Below are positions 36,738-47,329 of a stretch of 64,000 bases of DNA, in pieces. Under the pieces are notes generated by a model. That model made no database searches and was not told the DNA's origin. It saw only the letters and a program-made list of their open reading frames with translations. Position 1 is the stretch's first letter. Each line of letters starts with the position of its first letter. The position numbers were made by a program, and so were the translations under genes. The stretch comes from Streptomyces sp. man185 (lineage in GTDB: Bacteria > Actinomycetota > Actinomycetes > Streptomycetales > Streptomycetaceae), in NCBI GenBank assembly GCA_002551355.1, contig NTHE01000021.1, positions 1-64,000 of the forward strand, read 5' to 3'.

Positions 36738-36842
36738 CATCGCCGGAGCCGGGCCACCGGCCTCAGGCGGCAGAGCCGACGCCCTGACCTTCGAGCCCCC
36801 ACCGACGCCCCCGCCGGACTCGGGCAGCACTCCTGCGGCGCG

Positions 36843-37037
36843 GTGATCGAGGACGCGGCCACTCCGCTGCTCCGCCGGGCCCTGCGCGACGGGGCGGTGA
36901 GGCCGGGCGCCACCTTCCACGACCTGCTCACCCTCGCCGTCGGCATCGCCCTGGCCACCGAGCACCACACCGAGCCGTCGGTGCCGGCCGACCGCCTCCT
37001 CACGCTCGCGGTCGAAGGGCTCAGCCCGAGCCCCTGA
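36843..37037 (+). pseudogene. TetR-family C-terminal fragment
   Basis: About 65 codons (VIEDAATPLLRRALRDGAVR, then ATFHDLLTLAVGIALATEH, ending LLTLAVEGLSP) match the last helices of many actinobacterial TetR proteins (DLLxLxxGIALAxEH...ADRLLxLxLxGL). No DNA-binding part lies upstream; the frame there is Pro/Gly-rich. A truncated gene, with the 16-bp repeats just before it. Confidence 0.6.
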
Positions 37038-37108
37038 CGGCGACGTCCCCGCCGTCCGTGGTTCGGGACACCGGGCGTGTTCCGGGCCCCGGACGGCACA
37101 ATGGGGCC

Positions 37109-37933
37109 ATGCCGATACCCAGCCGCGCCGCCCTCGTCGACCACCTCGTCCGTACGCGTATCGCGGGGGACGTCGCCACGCCACGCGACAACAACCTCTC
37201 CCACTACCGCAAGCTCGCCAACGGCGACCGCCACTACTGGCTGGGCCTGGAGCTCGGCGACCGCTGGACCGACGAGCAGGACGTGCTCGCCGTGATGGCC
37301 GAGCGCTGCGGCGTCATCGACGATCCCGCGCACCGGCAGGGCCAGGACACCATCGACCCGGAGCTGACGGTCGACGCCCTGGAGCGGATGGCGGCCCGCC
37401 TGCGCAAGGCCGCCGACGGCCGTGAGCGGGTCCTGTTCGCCACCGGGCACCCCGGCGGCCTGCTGGACGTGCACCGCCAGACGGCCGACGCGCTGCGCCG
37501 GGCCGGCTGCGAGATCGTCCGCATCCCGTCCGGGCTGATCGCGGACGAGGGCATGGTCTTCCAGTTCGCCGACGTCGCGATGCTGGAACGCGGGGCGACC
37601 CTCTGGCACACCCACTCCCCGGCCCCGATGGCCGCCATCCTGGACGCCATGGCGCATCTCGGCTGCCCGCTGCCCGACCTGGTCGTCGCCGACCACGGCT
37701 GGGCGGGCTGCGCGGGACAGCGGGGGCTGGACGCGATCGGTTACGCCGACTGCAACGACCCGGCCCTCTTCCTCGGCGAGTCGGAGGGCACCCTCCAGGT
37801 CACGGTCCCGCTGGACGACCACGTCACCGACCCGCGCTACTACGACCCGATGACGGACTACCTGCTGCACGCCGCGGGGCTGCTGGAGGACGCGTCCGAG
37901 GAGTCCGCGGGGGCCGTGGAGCCGGTCGCGTAA
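37109..37933 (+). CDS. phosphatase-like protein (conserved in Streptomyces)
   Basis: 274-residue cytosolic protein often annotated simply as phosphatase in Streptomyces; I recognise the sequence style but cannot name a characterised member. Visible are a charged N-terminus (RAALVDHLVRTRIAGDVATPRDNNLSHY), LFATGHPGGLLDVHRQTADALRRAG, and the acidic/His clusters LWHTHSPAPMAAILDAM and LVVADHGWAGCAGQRGL. The His/Asp residues in HTHS and ADHGW could bind metal. The ATG at 37109 is preceded by CACAAT, a possible -10, so the mRNA may be leaderless. No operon partner. Confidence 0.6.
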   Translation: MPIPSRAALVDHLVRTRIAGDVATPRDNNLSHYRKLANGDRHYWLGLELGDRWTDEQDVLAVMAERCGVIDDPAHRQGQDTIDPELTVDALERMAARLRKAADGRERVLFATGHPGGLLDVHRQTADALRRAGCEIVRIPSGLIADEGMVFQFADVAMLERGATLWHTHSPAPMAAILDAMAHLGCPLPDLVVADHGWAGCAGQRGLDAIGYADCNDPALFLGESEGTLQVTVPLDDHVTDPRYYDPMTDYLLHAAGLLEDASEESAGAVEPVA

Positions 37934-38043
37934 CGGCTGCCGGCGATGAGTTTCCGCTCCGGCGGCAGTCTTTCCCTGACAGCTACAGCGACACAGCGGC
38001 AGCGGCCGCCTCCGCGCGAGGCGCCCGGCAAGGACCGGGAAGG

Positions 38044-38487
38044 GTGAGGGCCACGAAGTTCAGCGCGACGATGTTCCAGGCCGGGAACAACACGGGCATC
38101 GAGGTGCCCGAGGACGTGGTCGAGGCCCTCGGCGCGGGAAAGCGCCCGCCGGTGAACGTGACCGTGAACGGATACGCGTTCCGCTCGACGATCGCCCCGA
38201 TGGGAGGCCGGTACCTCATCCCGTTCAGCGCCGACAAGCGCAAGGAGACCGGCATCGGCGGCGGGGACGCCATCGAGGTGGAGCTGACCCTCGACACCGC
38301 GCCCCGCACGGTGGAGCCGCCGGAGGACCTGGCGGCGGCGCTGGCGGCGGCCCCCGGTGCGGCGGAGGCGTTCGCGGCCCTCCCGCCCGGTCGCCAGAAG
38401 GCGCACGTGACGTCGATCGAGGGCGCTAAGACGGACGCGACGCGGCAGCGGCGCATCGCGAAGACGGTGGCGGAACTGACGGCGTAG
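38044..38487 (+). CDS. DUF1905 / YdeI-like protein
   Basis: 147 residues: an N-terminal DUF1905 barrel (about 1-85, RATKFSATMFQAGNNTGIEVPEDVVEALG then YAFRSTIAPMGGRYLIPFSADKRKETGI) and a C-terminal YdeI/OmpD-associated helical segment (LPPGRQKAHVTSIEGAKTDATRQRRIAKTVAEL). Members have been linked to bacteriocin protection, without known biochemistry. GTG at 38044 follows GGGAAG. It converges on the CDF transporter gene with 38 bp between stops. Confidence 0.8.
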   Translation: MRATKFSATMFQAGNNTGIEVPEDVVEALGAGKRPPVNVTVNGYAFRSTIAPMGGRYLIPFSADKRKETGIGGGDAIEVELTLDTAPRTVEPPEDLAAALAAAPGAAEAFAALPPGRQKAHVTSIEGAKTDATRQRRIAKTVAELTA

Positions 38488-38491
38488 GGCG

Positions 38492-38544
38492 TCAGGGGGC
38501 GGGGTGCTGCTGCGACCCGTAGCGCTCAGGGGGCGGGGTGCTGC
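38492..38544. repeat. 34-bp-period duplication of the CDF gene 3' end
   Basis: TCAGGGGGCGGGGTGCTGC occurs at 38492-38510 and again at 38526-38544. The second copy carries the stop (TCA = TGA on the minus strand) and last codons of the CDF gene; the first is a displaced copy with the same stop. Confidence 0.8.
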
Positions 38545-39497
38545 CGCAGCCGCTGCGCCCGCCCCGGCGTCGGGTCCAGATACACCCGCTGGACCGAGGG
38601 GAACCTCTCCCGCAACTGGGCCTCCGCCTCCTCGCACGCCCACTCGACCTCGGCGGCGGTGGCCATGTCCCGGAAGTCGACCTTCGCGGCGATCAGGATC
38701 TCGGTCGGCCCCTGGATCAACGTGGTCAACTCCAGGACCTCCACGATGTGCGGCACCGACAGCAGCTCCTCGCGCACGCCCGAGCGCATCGCCGGCGGCA
38801 GCGGCCGGCCGATGAGGAGCTGCGCGTTGGAACGGCCCAGCACCCAGGCGACGTAGACGAGCAGCAGGCCGATCAGGCAGGACGCGATCCCGTCCCAGAC
38901 GCCCGAGCCGGTGAGCTGACCGCCCAGCAGGCCGCCCGCCGCCAGCAGCAGGCCGGTCAGGGCCGCCGAATCCTCCATCACGACGGCCTTCACCGCCGTG
39001 TCGGGGGTGTGGCGCAGGTAGTACGTGTCCGGCACCCGCAGCCGTGACGCTTCGCGCCGCACCTGCTTGACCCCGGTGCGCAGCGAGTAGCCCTCCAGCA
39101 GGAAGGCGACGGCCAGGACGATGTAGGAGATGAGCGGATCGCCCAGCTCCTCGCCCGCGACCAGGGTGTGCACCCCGTCGTAGATCGAGAAGACGGCCCC
39201 GCCGACGAAGGTGGCGATCGAGGCGAGCATCGCCCAGATGTAGCGCTCGGGGCCGTAACCCAGGGGATGGTCCTCGTCTGCCGGCTTCTCGCTCCGCTTG
39301 AGCGCGGCGAGGAGCATGACCTCGGTGACGGTGTCGGCGACCGAGTGGGCCGCCTCGGAGAGCATCGCGCTGGAGCCGCTGATCAGCCCGGCGACGGCCT
39401 TGGCCACGGCGATGCCGAGGTTGGCGAGGGCCGCCACGATCACGGTGAACGTGGACTCCCCGCCCTCGGCCGTTTCGTCAGCTTTCGCGTCGCTCAT
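38526..39497 (-). CDS. cation diffusion facilitator (zinc/metal efflux) transporter
   Basis: 323-residue CDF protein that exports divalent metal (Zn, Co, Fe or Mn) by proton exchange. It has six hydrophobic segments (first: VIVAALANLGIAVAKAVAGLI), the metal-site helix SSAMLSEAAHSVADTVTEVML with HxxxD, and a cytoplasmic C-terminal domain (REELLSVPHIVEVLELTTLIQGPTEILIAAKVDF) ending in a Gln/His/Pro tail. ATG at 39497 follows a GGGGAG-poor leader. Usual family length is 290-330. Metal specificity cannot be told from the visible motifs. Confidence 0.88.
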   Translation of the reverse strand: MSDAKADETAEGGESTFTVIVAALANLGIAVAKAVAGLISGSSAMLSEAAHSVADTVTEVMLLAALKRSEKPADEDHPLGYGPERYIWAMLASIATFVGGAVFSIYDGVHTLVAGEELGDPLISYIVLAVAFLLEGYSLRTGVKQVRREASRLRVPDTYYLRHTPDTAVKAVVMEDSAALTGLLLAAGGLLGGQLTGSGVWDGIASCLIGLLLVYVAWVLGRSNAQLLIGRPLPPAMRSGVREELLSVPHIVEVLELTTLIQGPTEILIAAKVDFRDMATAAEVEWACEEAEAQLRERFPSVQRVYLDPTPGRAQRLRQHPAP

Positions 39498-39535
39498 GGT
39501 GGGGAGTATGTCGGAATCGCGTCTTCGGGAGCCGC

Positions 39536-40420
39536 TCATCCTCGCGGGATGCGGACGACGCCTTCCTGGATGACGGTGATCGCGAGGCTGCCGTCGGCGG
39601 TGTAGATACGGGCCTGGCCCAGTCCCCGGCCACCGGAGGCCGACGGCGACTCCTGGTCGTACAGCAGCCACTCGTCCGCCCGGAACGGCCGGTGGAACCA
39701 CATCGCGTGGTCCAGGCTCGCGCCGACCACGTCCCCGACCGCCCAGCCGCCCCGCCCGTGGGCCAGGAGCACCGAGTCGAGCAGGGTCATGTCCGAGACG
39801 TACGTGGCCATGCAGACGTGCAGCAGCGGGTCGTCGGCGAGCTTGCCGTTCGTCCGGAACCACACCTGCGAGCGCGGTTCGCGCGGCTCGCCCACCGTGG
39901 CGAACGGCGGTTCGTCCACGTACCGCAGGTCCACCGCCTGCCGTGCCTCGATCAGCCGGTCCACGACCCCCGGATCGCTGAAGCGGTCCGCGTACCGGGG
40001 CAGCATCTCGGCGGCCGTCGGCAGGGTCTCCGGGTCCGGTGCGGCGGGCATGGGCGTCTGGTGCTCCATGCCCTCCTCGTGGGTCTGGAAGGACGCGGAG
40101 AGGTGGAAGATCGGCTGCCCGTGCTGGACCGCGACGACGCGGCGGGTGGTGAAGGACTTCCCGTCGCGAATGCGGTCGACGGTGTAGACGATGGGCGCGC
40201 CCGGGTCGCCGGCCCGCAGGAAGTAGGAGTGCAGGGAGTGGGCCCCGCGGGCGGCGGGGACGGTGCGGCCCGCGGCGACGAGCGCCTGGGCCGCGACCTG
40301 GCCGCCGAACACCCGGGGCACGAGCGCGCTGCGGCTCATGCCCCGGAAGATGTCCCGCTCGATCTGCTCCAGGTCGAGCAGGTGGAGCAGATCGAGCAGG
40401 GGATCGGGACTCTCGTTCAT
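39536..40420 (-). CDS. tesB: acyl-CoA thioesterase II
   Basis: Hydrolyses medium/long acyl-CoA to free acid and CoA. The 294-residue double-hotdog protein has RVFGGQVAAQALVAAGRTVPAARGAHSLHSYFLRAGDP in the first fold and VGASLDHAMWFHRPFRADEWLLYDQESPSASGGRGLGQARIYTADG in the second, the TesB active-site region (Asp/Thr/Gln). It lies 17 bp downstream of an acyl-CoA dehydrogenase gene on the same strand, so the two form a fatty-acyl operon. Confidence 0.93.
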   Translation of the reverse strand: MNESPDPLLDLLHLLDLEQIERDIFRGMSRSALVPRVFGGQVAAQALVAAGRTVPAARGAHSLHSYFLRAGDPGAPIVYTVDRIRDGKSFTTRRVVAVQHGQPIFHLSASFQTHEEGMEHQTPMPAAPDPETLPTAAEMLPRYADRFSDPGVVDRLIEARQAVDLRYVDEPPFATVGEPREPRSQVWFRTNGKLADDPLLHVCMATYVSDMTLLDSVLLAHGRGGWAVGDVVGASLDHAMWFHRPFRADEWLLYDQESPSASGGRGLGQARIYTADGSLAITVIQEGVVRIPRG

Positions 40421-40437
40421 GGAGGGAACGTATCCCC

Positions 40438-41595
40438 TTACAGACCCATGGACTTGGCGATGATCGACTTCATGACCTCACTGGTGCCGCCGTAGATCCG
40501 GTTGACCCGGTTGTCCGCGTACAGGCGGGCGATCGGGTACTCGTTCATGAAGCCGTAGCCGCCGTGCAGCTGGAGGCAGCGGTCGATGACGCGGTGGGCG
40601 ACCTCGGTGCAGAACAGCTTCGCGGAGGCTGCCTCTGCCGCCGACAGCTCACCGGCGTCCAGGGCCTCCAGCGCGCGGTCGGCGACGGCCTGGGCCGCGT
40701 CCACCTCGGCCTGGCAGGCGGCCAGTTCGAACTTGGTGTTCTGGAACGAGGCGACCGTCTTGCCGAAGACCGTGCGCTCCTGCACGTACTCCTGGGCGAA
40801 GCGGACGGCGGCCGCGGCCTGGGCGTACGCGCCGAAGGCGATGCCCCAGCGCTCGGAGGCCAGGTTGGTGCCGAGGTAGCCGAAGCCCTTGTTCTCCTCG
40901 CCGAGGAGGTCCTCGGCCGGGACCTTGACGTCGACGAAGGCCAGCTCGGCGGTGTCGGAGGTCTTCAGGCCCAGCTTGTCGAGCTTGCGGCCGACCGAGT
41001 AGCCCGCGGACTTGGTGTCGACGGCGAAGAGGGAGATGCCGAAGCGGCGGTCGTCCTCGCGCGGGGCGGCGGTGCGGGCGCAGACGATCACGCGGTCGGC
41101 GTGGACGCCGCCGGTGATGAAGGTCTTCGCGCCGTTGAGGACGTAGTGCGTGCCGTCCTCGGAGAGCTTGGCGGTGGTCTTCATGCCCGCGACGTCGGAG
41201 CCGGTGCCCGGCTCGGTCATCGCGAGGGCCCACATCTCCTCGCCGGTCGCGAACTTCGGCAGCCAGCGCTTCTTCTGCTCGTCGGTGGCGAGCATCTTGA
41301 CGTAGGGCAGGCCGAGCAGCGTGTGCACGCCGGAGCCGCCGAAGGAGACACCGGCGCGGGCGGTCTCCTCGTAGATGACGGCTTCGTACTTGTGCGAGTC
41401 GATGCCCGCGCCGCCGTACTCCTCGTCGACCTCGATGCCGAAGATGCCCAGCTCGCCCAGCTTGAGGTAGAACTCGCGCGGCACGACGCCCGCGGCGAAC
41501 CACTCGTCGTACACCGGCACGACCTCGGCGGCGATGAAGGCGCGGATGGTCTCCCGGAACGCCTCGTGGTCCTCGTTGAATACCGTACGGCGCAC
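40438..41595 (-). CDS. acyl-CoA dehydrogenase
   Basis: 385-residue FAD-dependent ACAD with WALAMTEPGTGSDVAGMKTTAKL, ALNGAKTFITGG-like LNGAKTFITGGVHADRVIVCART, and C-terminal RCLQLHGGYGFMNEYPIARLYADNRVNRIYGGTSEVMKSIIAKSMGL; YGGTSE carries the catalytic-base position for short/long straight-chain enzymes. GTG at 41595 has AGGAGG upstream. An AAGCGCTT-centred operator-like element lies 46 bp upstream. It is co-transcribed with tesB and is distinct from acdH. Confidence 0.92.
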   Translation of the reverse strand: MRRTVFNEDHEAFRETIRAFIAAEVVPVYDEWFAAGVVPREFYLKLGELGIFGIEVDEEYGGAGIDSHKYEAVIYEETARAGVSFGGSGVHTLLGLPYVKMLATDEQKKRWLPKFATGEEMWALAMTEPGTGSDVAGMKTTAKLSEDGTHYVLNGAKTFITGGVHADRVIVCARTAAPREDDRRFGISLFAVDTKSAGYSVGRKLDKLGLKTSDTAELAFVDVKVPAEDLLGEENKGFGYLGTNLASERWGIAFGAYAQAAAAVRFAQEYVQERTVFGKTVASFQNTKFELAACQAEVDAAQAVADRALEALDAGELSAAEAASAKLFCTEVAHRVIDRCLQLHGGYGFMNEYPIARLYADNRVNRIYGGTSEVMKSIIAKSMGL

Positions 41596-41640
41596 GGGTG
41601 CCTCCTGGTCGGCGGTCGATTCGCGGAAACTCGCGGAACA

Positions 41641-41658
41641 TGGCTAAGCGCTTGCTCA
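41641..41658. promoter_or_regulatory. operator-like element upstream of acyl-CoA dehydrogenase
   Basis: TGGCTAAGCGCTTGCTCA is an inverted repeat centred on AAGCGCTT (6 of 9 positions pair). Similar TnAGCAAGCGCTTGCTnA sites are bound by TetR-type regulators of fatty acid degradation in actinobacteria. Regulator not identified. Confidence 0.45.
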
Positions 41659-41807
41659 GATTTCCTTCGAAGTTACCCGCCGGTTGTGGTCGCTGTCCAG
41701 GGTGATGCTCGGCACGCGAAGGACCGGCGGCGGCCGAGGGGCGGACCGATTGTCAGTGGCGTGGGGGAGTATCGAGGGGAGACAACGACGGGAAGAAAGG
41801 TGAGGGC

Positions 41808-42227
41808 GTGAGGCTGGAGGACCTGGTCCGGCTGCGTCGGGCCCGCGACCGCATGGACCGCGAGTACGCCGAACCGCTCGACGTCCCCTCGCTGGCCCGC
41901 GACGCCCTGATGTCGGCAGGCCACTTCTCCCGCAGCTTCCGTGCCGCCTTCGGCGAGACCCCGTACAGCTATCTCATGACCCGCCGCATCGAGCGGGCCA
42001 AGGCACTGCTGCGCCGGGGCGACCTGTCGGTCACGGACGTCTGCTTCGCCGTCGGCTGTACGTCGCTGGGCTCGTTCAGCTCCCGCTTCACAGAGCTGGT
42101 CGGGCAGAGCCCGAGCGCCTACCGGGCCCGTCCCCACGACACGGGCGAGACCATCCCGGCATGCGTCGCCAAGATGCTCACGCGACCGGTCAGGAATGGA
42201 GAAGCGGATCGCACCGGCCGCCCGTAG
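41808..42227 (+). CDS. AraC-type DNA-binding protein (HTH domain only)
   Basis: 139 residues containing just the AraC double helix-turn-helix (about 10-105: EYAEPLDVPSLARDALMSAGHFSRSFRAAFGETPYSYLMTRRIERAKALLRRGDLSVTDVCFAVGCTSLGSFSSRFTELVGQSPSAYRAR), with no effector domain. It resembles short MarA/SoxS-like regulators. GTG at 41808. The VOC gene starts 10 bp after its stop, and the pair recurs in streptomycetes, so the AraC protein probably acts on the VOC gene or the UvrA-like gene beyond. Confidence 0.88.
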   Translation: MRLEDLVRLRRARDRMDREYAEPLDVPSLARDALMSAGHFSRSFRAAFGETPYSYLMTRRIERAKALLRRGDLSVTDVCFAVGCTSLGSFSSRFTELVGQSPSAYRARPHDTGETIPACVAKMLTRPVRNGEADRTGRP

Positions 42228-42237
42228 CGTGAAATCC

Positions 42238-42651
42238 ATGGACATCAACCTCTCGCAGTGCTTCATCGCCGTCGACGACCACGACAAGGCGCTCGCCTTC
42301 TACCGCGACGCCCTGGGAATGGAGGTGCGCAACGATGTCGGATTCGAAGGCATGCGCTGGGTGACCGTCGGGTCCCCCGCGCAGCCGGACGTCGAGATCG
42401 TCCTGGAGCCCCCGCTCGCGGACCCGAACGCCCCGGCCGCCGACCGGCAGACCATGGCCGAGCTGCTCGCCAAGGGCATGCTGCGCGGTGTCATCCTCTC
42501 CGCCGACGACGTGGACGCGGCCTTCGAGAAGGTCCGCGCCGCGGGCGGCGAGGTGCTCCAGGAGCCGATCGACCAGCCGTACGGCGTCCGCGACTGCGCC
42601 TTCCGGGACCCCTCCGGCAACATGCTCCGCATCACCCAGGCCAAGAAGTGA
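42238..42651 (+). CDS. VOC (glyoxalase/bleomycin-resistance) superfamily protein
   Basis: 137-residue metal- or ligand-binding protein with the paired beta-alpha-beta-beta-beta halves of VOC: MDINLSQCFIAVDDHDKALAFYRDALGMEV and GVILSADDVDAAFEKVRAAGGEVLQEPIDQPYGVRDCAFRDPSGNMLRI. The Asp/Glu metal positions are only partly of glyoxalase I type, so substrate is open. I chose ATG 42238 over 42196 because the fold begins there. TAGCGT at 42225-42230, 7 nt upstream, looks like a -10 of a leaderless transcript. Degenerate AAGT(G/A) repeats follow the stop. Confidence 0.85.
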   Translation: MDINLSQCFIAVDDHDKALAFYRDALGMEVRNDVGFEGMRWVTVGSPAQPDVEIVLEPPLADPNAPAADRQTMAELLAKGMLRGVILSADDVDAAFEKVRAAGGEVLQEPIDQPYGVRDCAFRDPSGNMLRITQAKK

Positions 42652-42706
42652 CAGCCGCGAAGTAGCAGCAGAGCAGCAGCAGTCGAGAAGTAGCACCCGC
42701 CCGCAG

Positions 42707-42733
42707 GGGCCGGGGCCGAAAGCGCCCCGGCCC
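42707..42733 (+). terminator. terminator after VOC gene
   Basis: 10-bp stem GGGCCGGGGC (42707-42716)/GCCCCGGCCC (42724-42733) with loop CGAAAGC. Confidence 0.7.
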
Positions 42734-42744
42734 TCACGCACGAC

Positions 42745-42844
42745 CAGTAGGCTCCGCGCACCAGCGGGCGCCCGCGCCAGCCGCACGACCAGCCGCATCA
42801 GCCGTACCGGCCGGGCCCCGCACACAGCAGGCTCCGCGCACCAG
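42745..42844 (+). repeat. direct repeat in leader of the UvrA-like gene
   Basis: CAGTAGGCTCCGCGCACCAG at 42745-42764 recurs with one change (CAGCAGGCTCCG...) at 42825-42844. The first copy contains TAGGCT, a typical vegetative -10; the second, just before the gene, has lost its T. Confidence 0.7.
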
Positions 42845-42863
42845 TAATGGAGAGACGACGAGC

Positions 42864-45251
<2,388 letters not shown>

Positions 45252-45343
45252 GGCCGGGCCTCTTCGCGCTCTCCGCCTGACCGCCGTGCCGCAGGGCAGG
45301 CGGGAGAGGAGGGCTGTTCCGAGGGCCCCGGTACGGTCTTGGC

Positions 45344-45931
45344 ATGCCGTTCTACGTGTACGCCGAGGATCAGCCCGATGTAGCCGACCAGTTGGAGACG
45401 TTGTGCGAGGAGCACTGGTCCTACATGGACCGGTTCGCCGACCGGCTCATACTCCGTGGCCCCACCGTGTCCGACGACGGGGAGGAGCACACGGGGAGCG
45501 TCCACGTCGTCGACCTCGCCGACCGTGCCGCCGCGGAGCGGTTCGCGAGGGAGGAGCCGTTCTGGAAGGCCGGGCTCTACCGGGATCTCGCGGTCGTCGC
45601 GGCGGAGGTGCTGCTGAGCCGTGCACCGGAGGCGGACGTCCCGTACACGCTCGTCACCGCTCAGTGGCCTGTTCCGGTCCGCGCCGCGGGTGATGTCGTC
45701 TCCGGCGATGCCGGGCAGCAGGGGCCGTCGGGCGCGGAGCCGGACGGCCGGCTGGTCTTCGTGGCCGCTCTGGTCGACGACGAGGGGACCGGCACGACGG
45801 GAGTGGTCGCGGCCGTGCGGGCGCTCCCGGACGAGGCGCGGAGCCTGGTCCAGCCGATCGCGGACCGGCTGGCCGGTGGGCGGACCGTGGCGTTGACGGC
45901 GCAGCGCTGGGAGCGCGGCGGACGTGACTGA
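45344..45931 (+). CDS. YCII-related domain protein
   Basis: 195 residues. The N-terminal half (1-95) is a YCII ferredoxin-like domain (FADRLILRGPTVSDDGEEHTGSVHVVDLADRAAAERFAREEPFWKAGLYRDL). The C-terminal half is an unrecognised acidic domain (PDGRLVFVAALVDDEGTGTTGVVAAVRALPDEARSLV). YCII proteins are small, often dimeric, with largely unknown function. The stop TGA falls in the first unit of a roughly 39-bp tandem repeat, and the second unit repeats the final codons GGRD-stop in frame. Confidence 0.8.
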   Translation: MPFYVYAEDQPDVADQLETLCEEHWSYMDRFADRLILRGPTVSDDGEEHTGSVHVVDLADRAAAERFAREEPFWKAGLYRDLAVVAAEVLLSRAPEADVPYTLVTAQWPVPVRAAGDVVSGDAGQQGPSGAEPDGRLVFVAALVDDEGTGTTGVVAAVRALPDEARSLVQPIADRLAGGRTVALTAQRWERGGRD

Positions 45932-46044
45932 GGCGCGGCAGGAGTGCCGGTGCGCGGGGGACGTGACTGATGTGGGGCAGGATGCCGTGCGCGGCGGTAA
46001 CTGATAGGTGGCAGGGGATCCCGGTGCGCGGCGAACGTGACTGA
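45921..46044 (+). repeat. degenerate ~39-bp tandem repeats across the YCII stop
   Basis: GACGTGACTGA at 45921-45931 recurs exactly at 45960-45970, as GGTAACTGA near 45996 and as GAACGTGACTGA at 46033-46044. The spacers share GGCAGGA/GTGCGCGG. Unit 1 contains the YCII stop codon. Confidence 0.8.
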
Positions 46045-46101
46045 TGTGCAGCAGCGGTGTCGGCGCGTGGCCGATGGGCCGTGCGAGCCACGCACGGGCC
46101 C

Positions 46102-46596
46102 TCAGACACCGGCCGTGCAGAACACGCACCCCGCCCAGTACGGGAGCGCGTCCAGCACGCGGTGACGTACGCACGAGGCCGTCGCGGCGTCCTGCGGCCC
46201 GGGCAGGACATCCGTACCGGTCCTCGCCGTCGTGGGGTCGAACGCCTCCACCATCGCCCGGTACGTGCGCAAGTACCCCTCGGCGCGTGGCGGTTCGTAC
46301 GTCAGCTCCTCCCAGCGGTGGCGGGTCAGCGCCAGATCCAGGACGCGCAGGAGAAAGTCCTTCGCCGCGGCCCGCTCCCGTGGGGTGTCCCCCCAGTCGA
46401 GGTCCGCCAGGTCGAAGCCGACCACCCCGCGCCCCATCACGCTCTGGTCCTGGAGCGTGAGCAGGGCGGCGAAGCGGAAGTGCCAGGGCTCGCGGGCCAG
46501 AGTGGACACGGCGAGCACCAGGACGTCCACGAACACCGCCGTGCCGCCGTTGGTCATCTCCAGGTGCCGGCCGTCACCGCCGTCAAAGATGTTCAC
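46102..46596 (-). CDS. conserved-looking hypothetical protein
   Basis: 164 residues from a GTG at 46596, normal codon bias. It has a hydrophobic core (GTAVFVDVLVLAVSTLA), WHFRFAALLTLQDQSVMGRGVVGFDLADLDWGD, RAAAKDFLLRVLDLALTRHRWEEL and a C-terminal pair of cysteines (CVFCTAG). No signal peptide and no domain that I recognise. Divergent from the GNAT gene (97 bp apart). Confidence 0.65.
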   Translation of the reverse strand: MNIFDGGDGRHLEMTNGGTAVFVDVLVLAVSTLAREPWHFRFAALLTLQDQSVMGRGVVGFDLADLDWGDTPRERAAAKDFLLRVLDLALTRHRWEELTYEPPRAEGYLRTYRAMVEAFDPTTARTGTDVLPGPQDAATASCVRHRVLDALPYWAGCVFCTAGV

Positions 46597-46693
46597 GCGC
46601 CGAGCGTAGGGAGGGGCCGAGCTGCTGTCAGCCGGGTAGGCGGCGGGCTCGCGACCTTGACGTACGGCTTCACCGGCAGGCGATCATGAGCCC

Positions 46694-47329
46694 ATGAACC
46701 GCGCTCTCTCGACGCCGCCCGCGATGCCCTCCGGCTGTCTCGCGGGCTCCCCGCAACCCGTGCTCACGGCCGCCCACGGCGGTCTGCTGCTGCGCCCCTG
46801 GGAGCGGGCCGACGCGGCGGCGTTCCTCTCCGCGTACAAGGACGTGGAGACCCGCCGCTGGCACACGCACCGGCCGTCGACCGAGGCGGAGGTCCGGGAG
46901 TGGTTCGCCGCGTACCGGCAGGACTGGGCGCGGGAGAAGGGCGGCCACTGGGCCGTCGTGCGCGACGGCGACGGCGACGGCGACGGCAACGGCCGCAACG
47001 GCGGCGGCCGAGGCGGAGGGGACGTGCTCGGCCGCATCGCGTTGCGCGGTGTGGACTTCGCCGACGGCGACGCGAACGTCGCCTATTGGGTGCTCCCGGC
47101 AGCGCGCGGAGCGGGGGTGGCCTCCCGGGCGCTCACGGTACTCAGCGCATGGGCCCTCGACGACATCGGCTTCCACCGTCTGGAGTTGGACCACTCGACG
47201 CGTAACCACGCCTCGTGCAGGGTCGCCACGAGGGCGGGCTTCCGCCTGGAGGGGACCAAGCGCAGCGCGGCCGTGCACGACGACGGGCGGCACGACATGC
47301 ACCTGCACGCCCGGGTCAGGGGCGACTGA
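46694..47329 (+). CDS. GNAT acetyltransferase (RimJ/RimL type) with Asp/Gly insert
   Basis: 211-residue acetyltransferase: LLLRPWERADAAAFLSAYKDVETRRWHTHRPSTEAEVREWF, the acetyl-CoA loop LPAARGAGVASRALTVLSAWAL, and LDHSTRNHASCRVATRAGFRLEGT, as in ribosomal protein N-acetyltransferases. Residues 91-110 (DGDGDGDGNGRNGGGRGGGD) are a low-complexity insert encoded by GACGGC repeats at 46964-47023, between strands, probably a recent slippage expansion. The stop touches that of the convergent esterase with no gap (TGATCA). Confidence 0.85.
   Translation: MNRALSTPPAMPSGCLAGSPQPVLTAAHGGLLLRPWERADAAAFLSAYKDVETRRWHTHRPSTEAEVREWFAAYRQDWAREKGGHWAVVRDGDGDGDGNGRNGGGRGGGDVLGRIALRGVDFADGDANVAYWVLPAARGAGVASRALTVLSAWALDDIGFHRLELDHSTRNHASCRVATRAGFRLEGTKRSAAVHDDGRHDMHLHARVRGD

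Noticed and set aside
46044..46460. Plus-strand frame antisense to the 164-residue hypothetical
   Set aside because: Arg/Pro-rich shadow; the minus-strand frame has proper codon bias and hydrophobic pattern.
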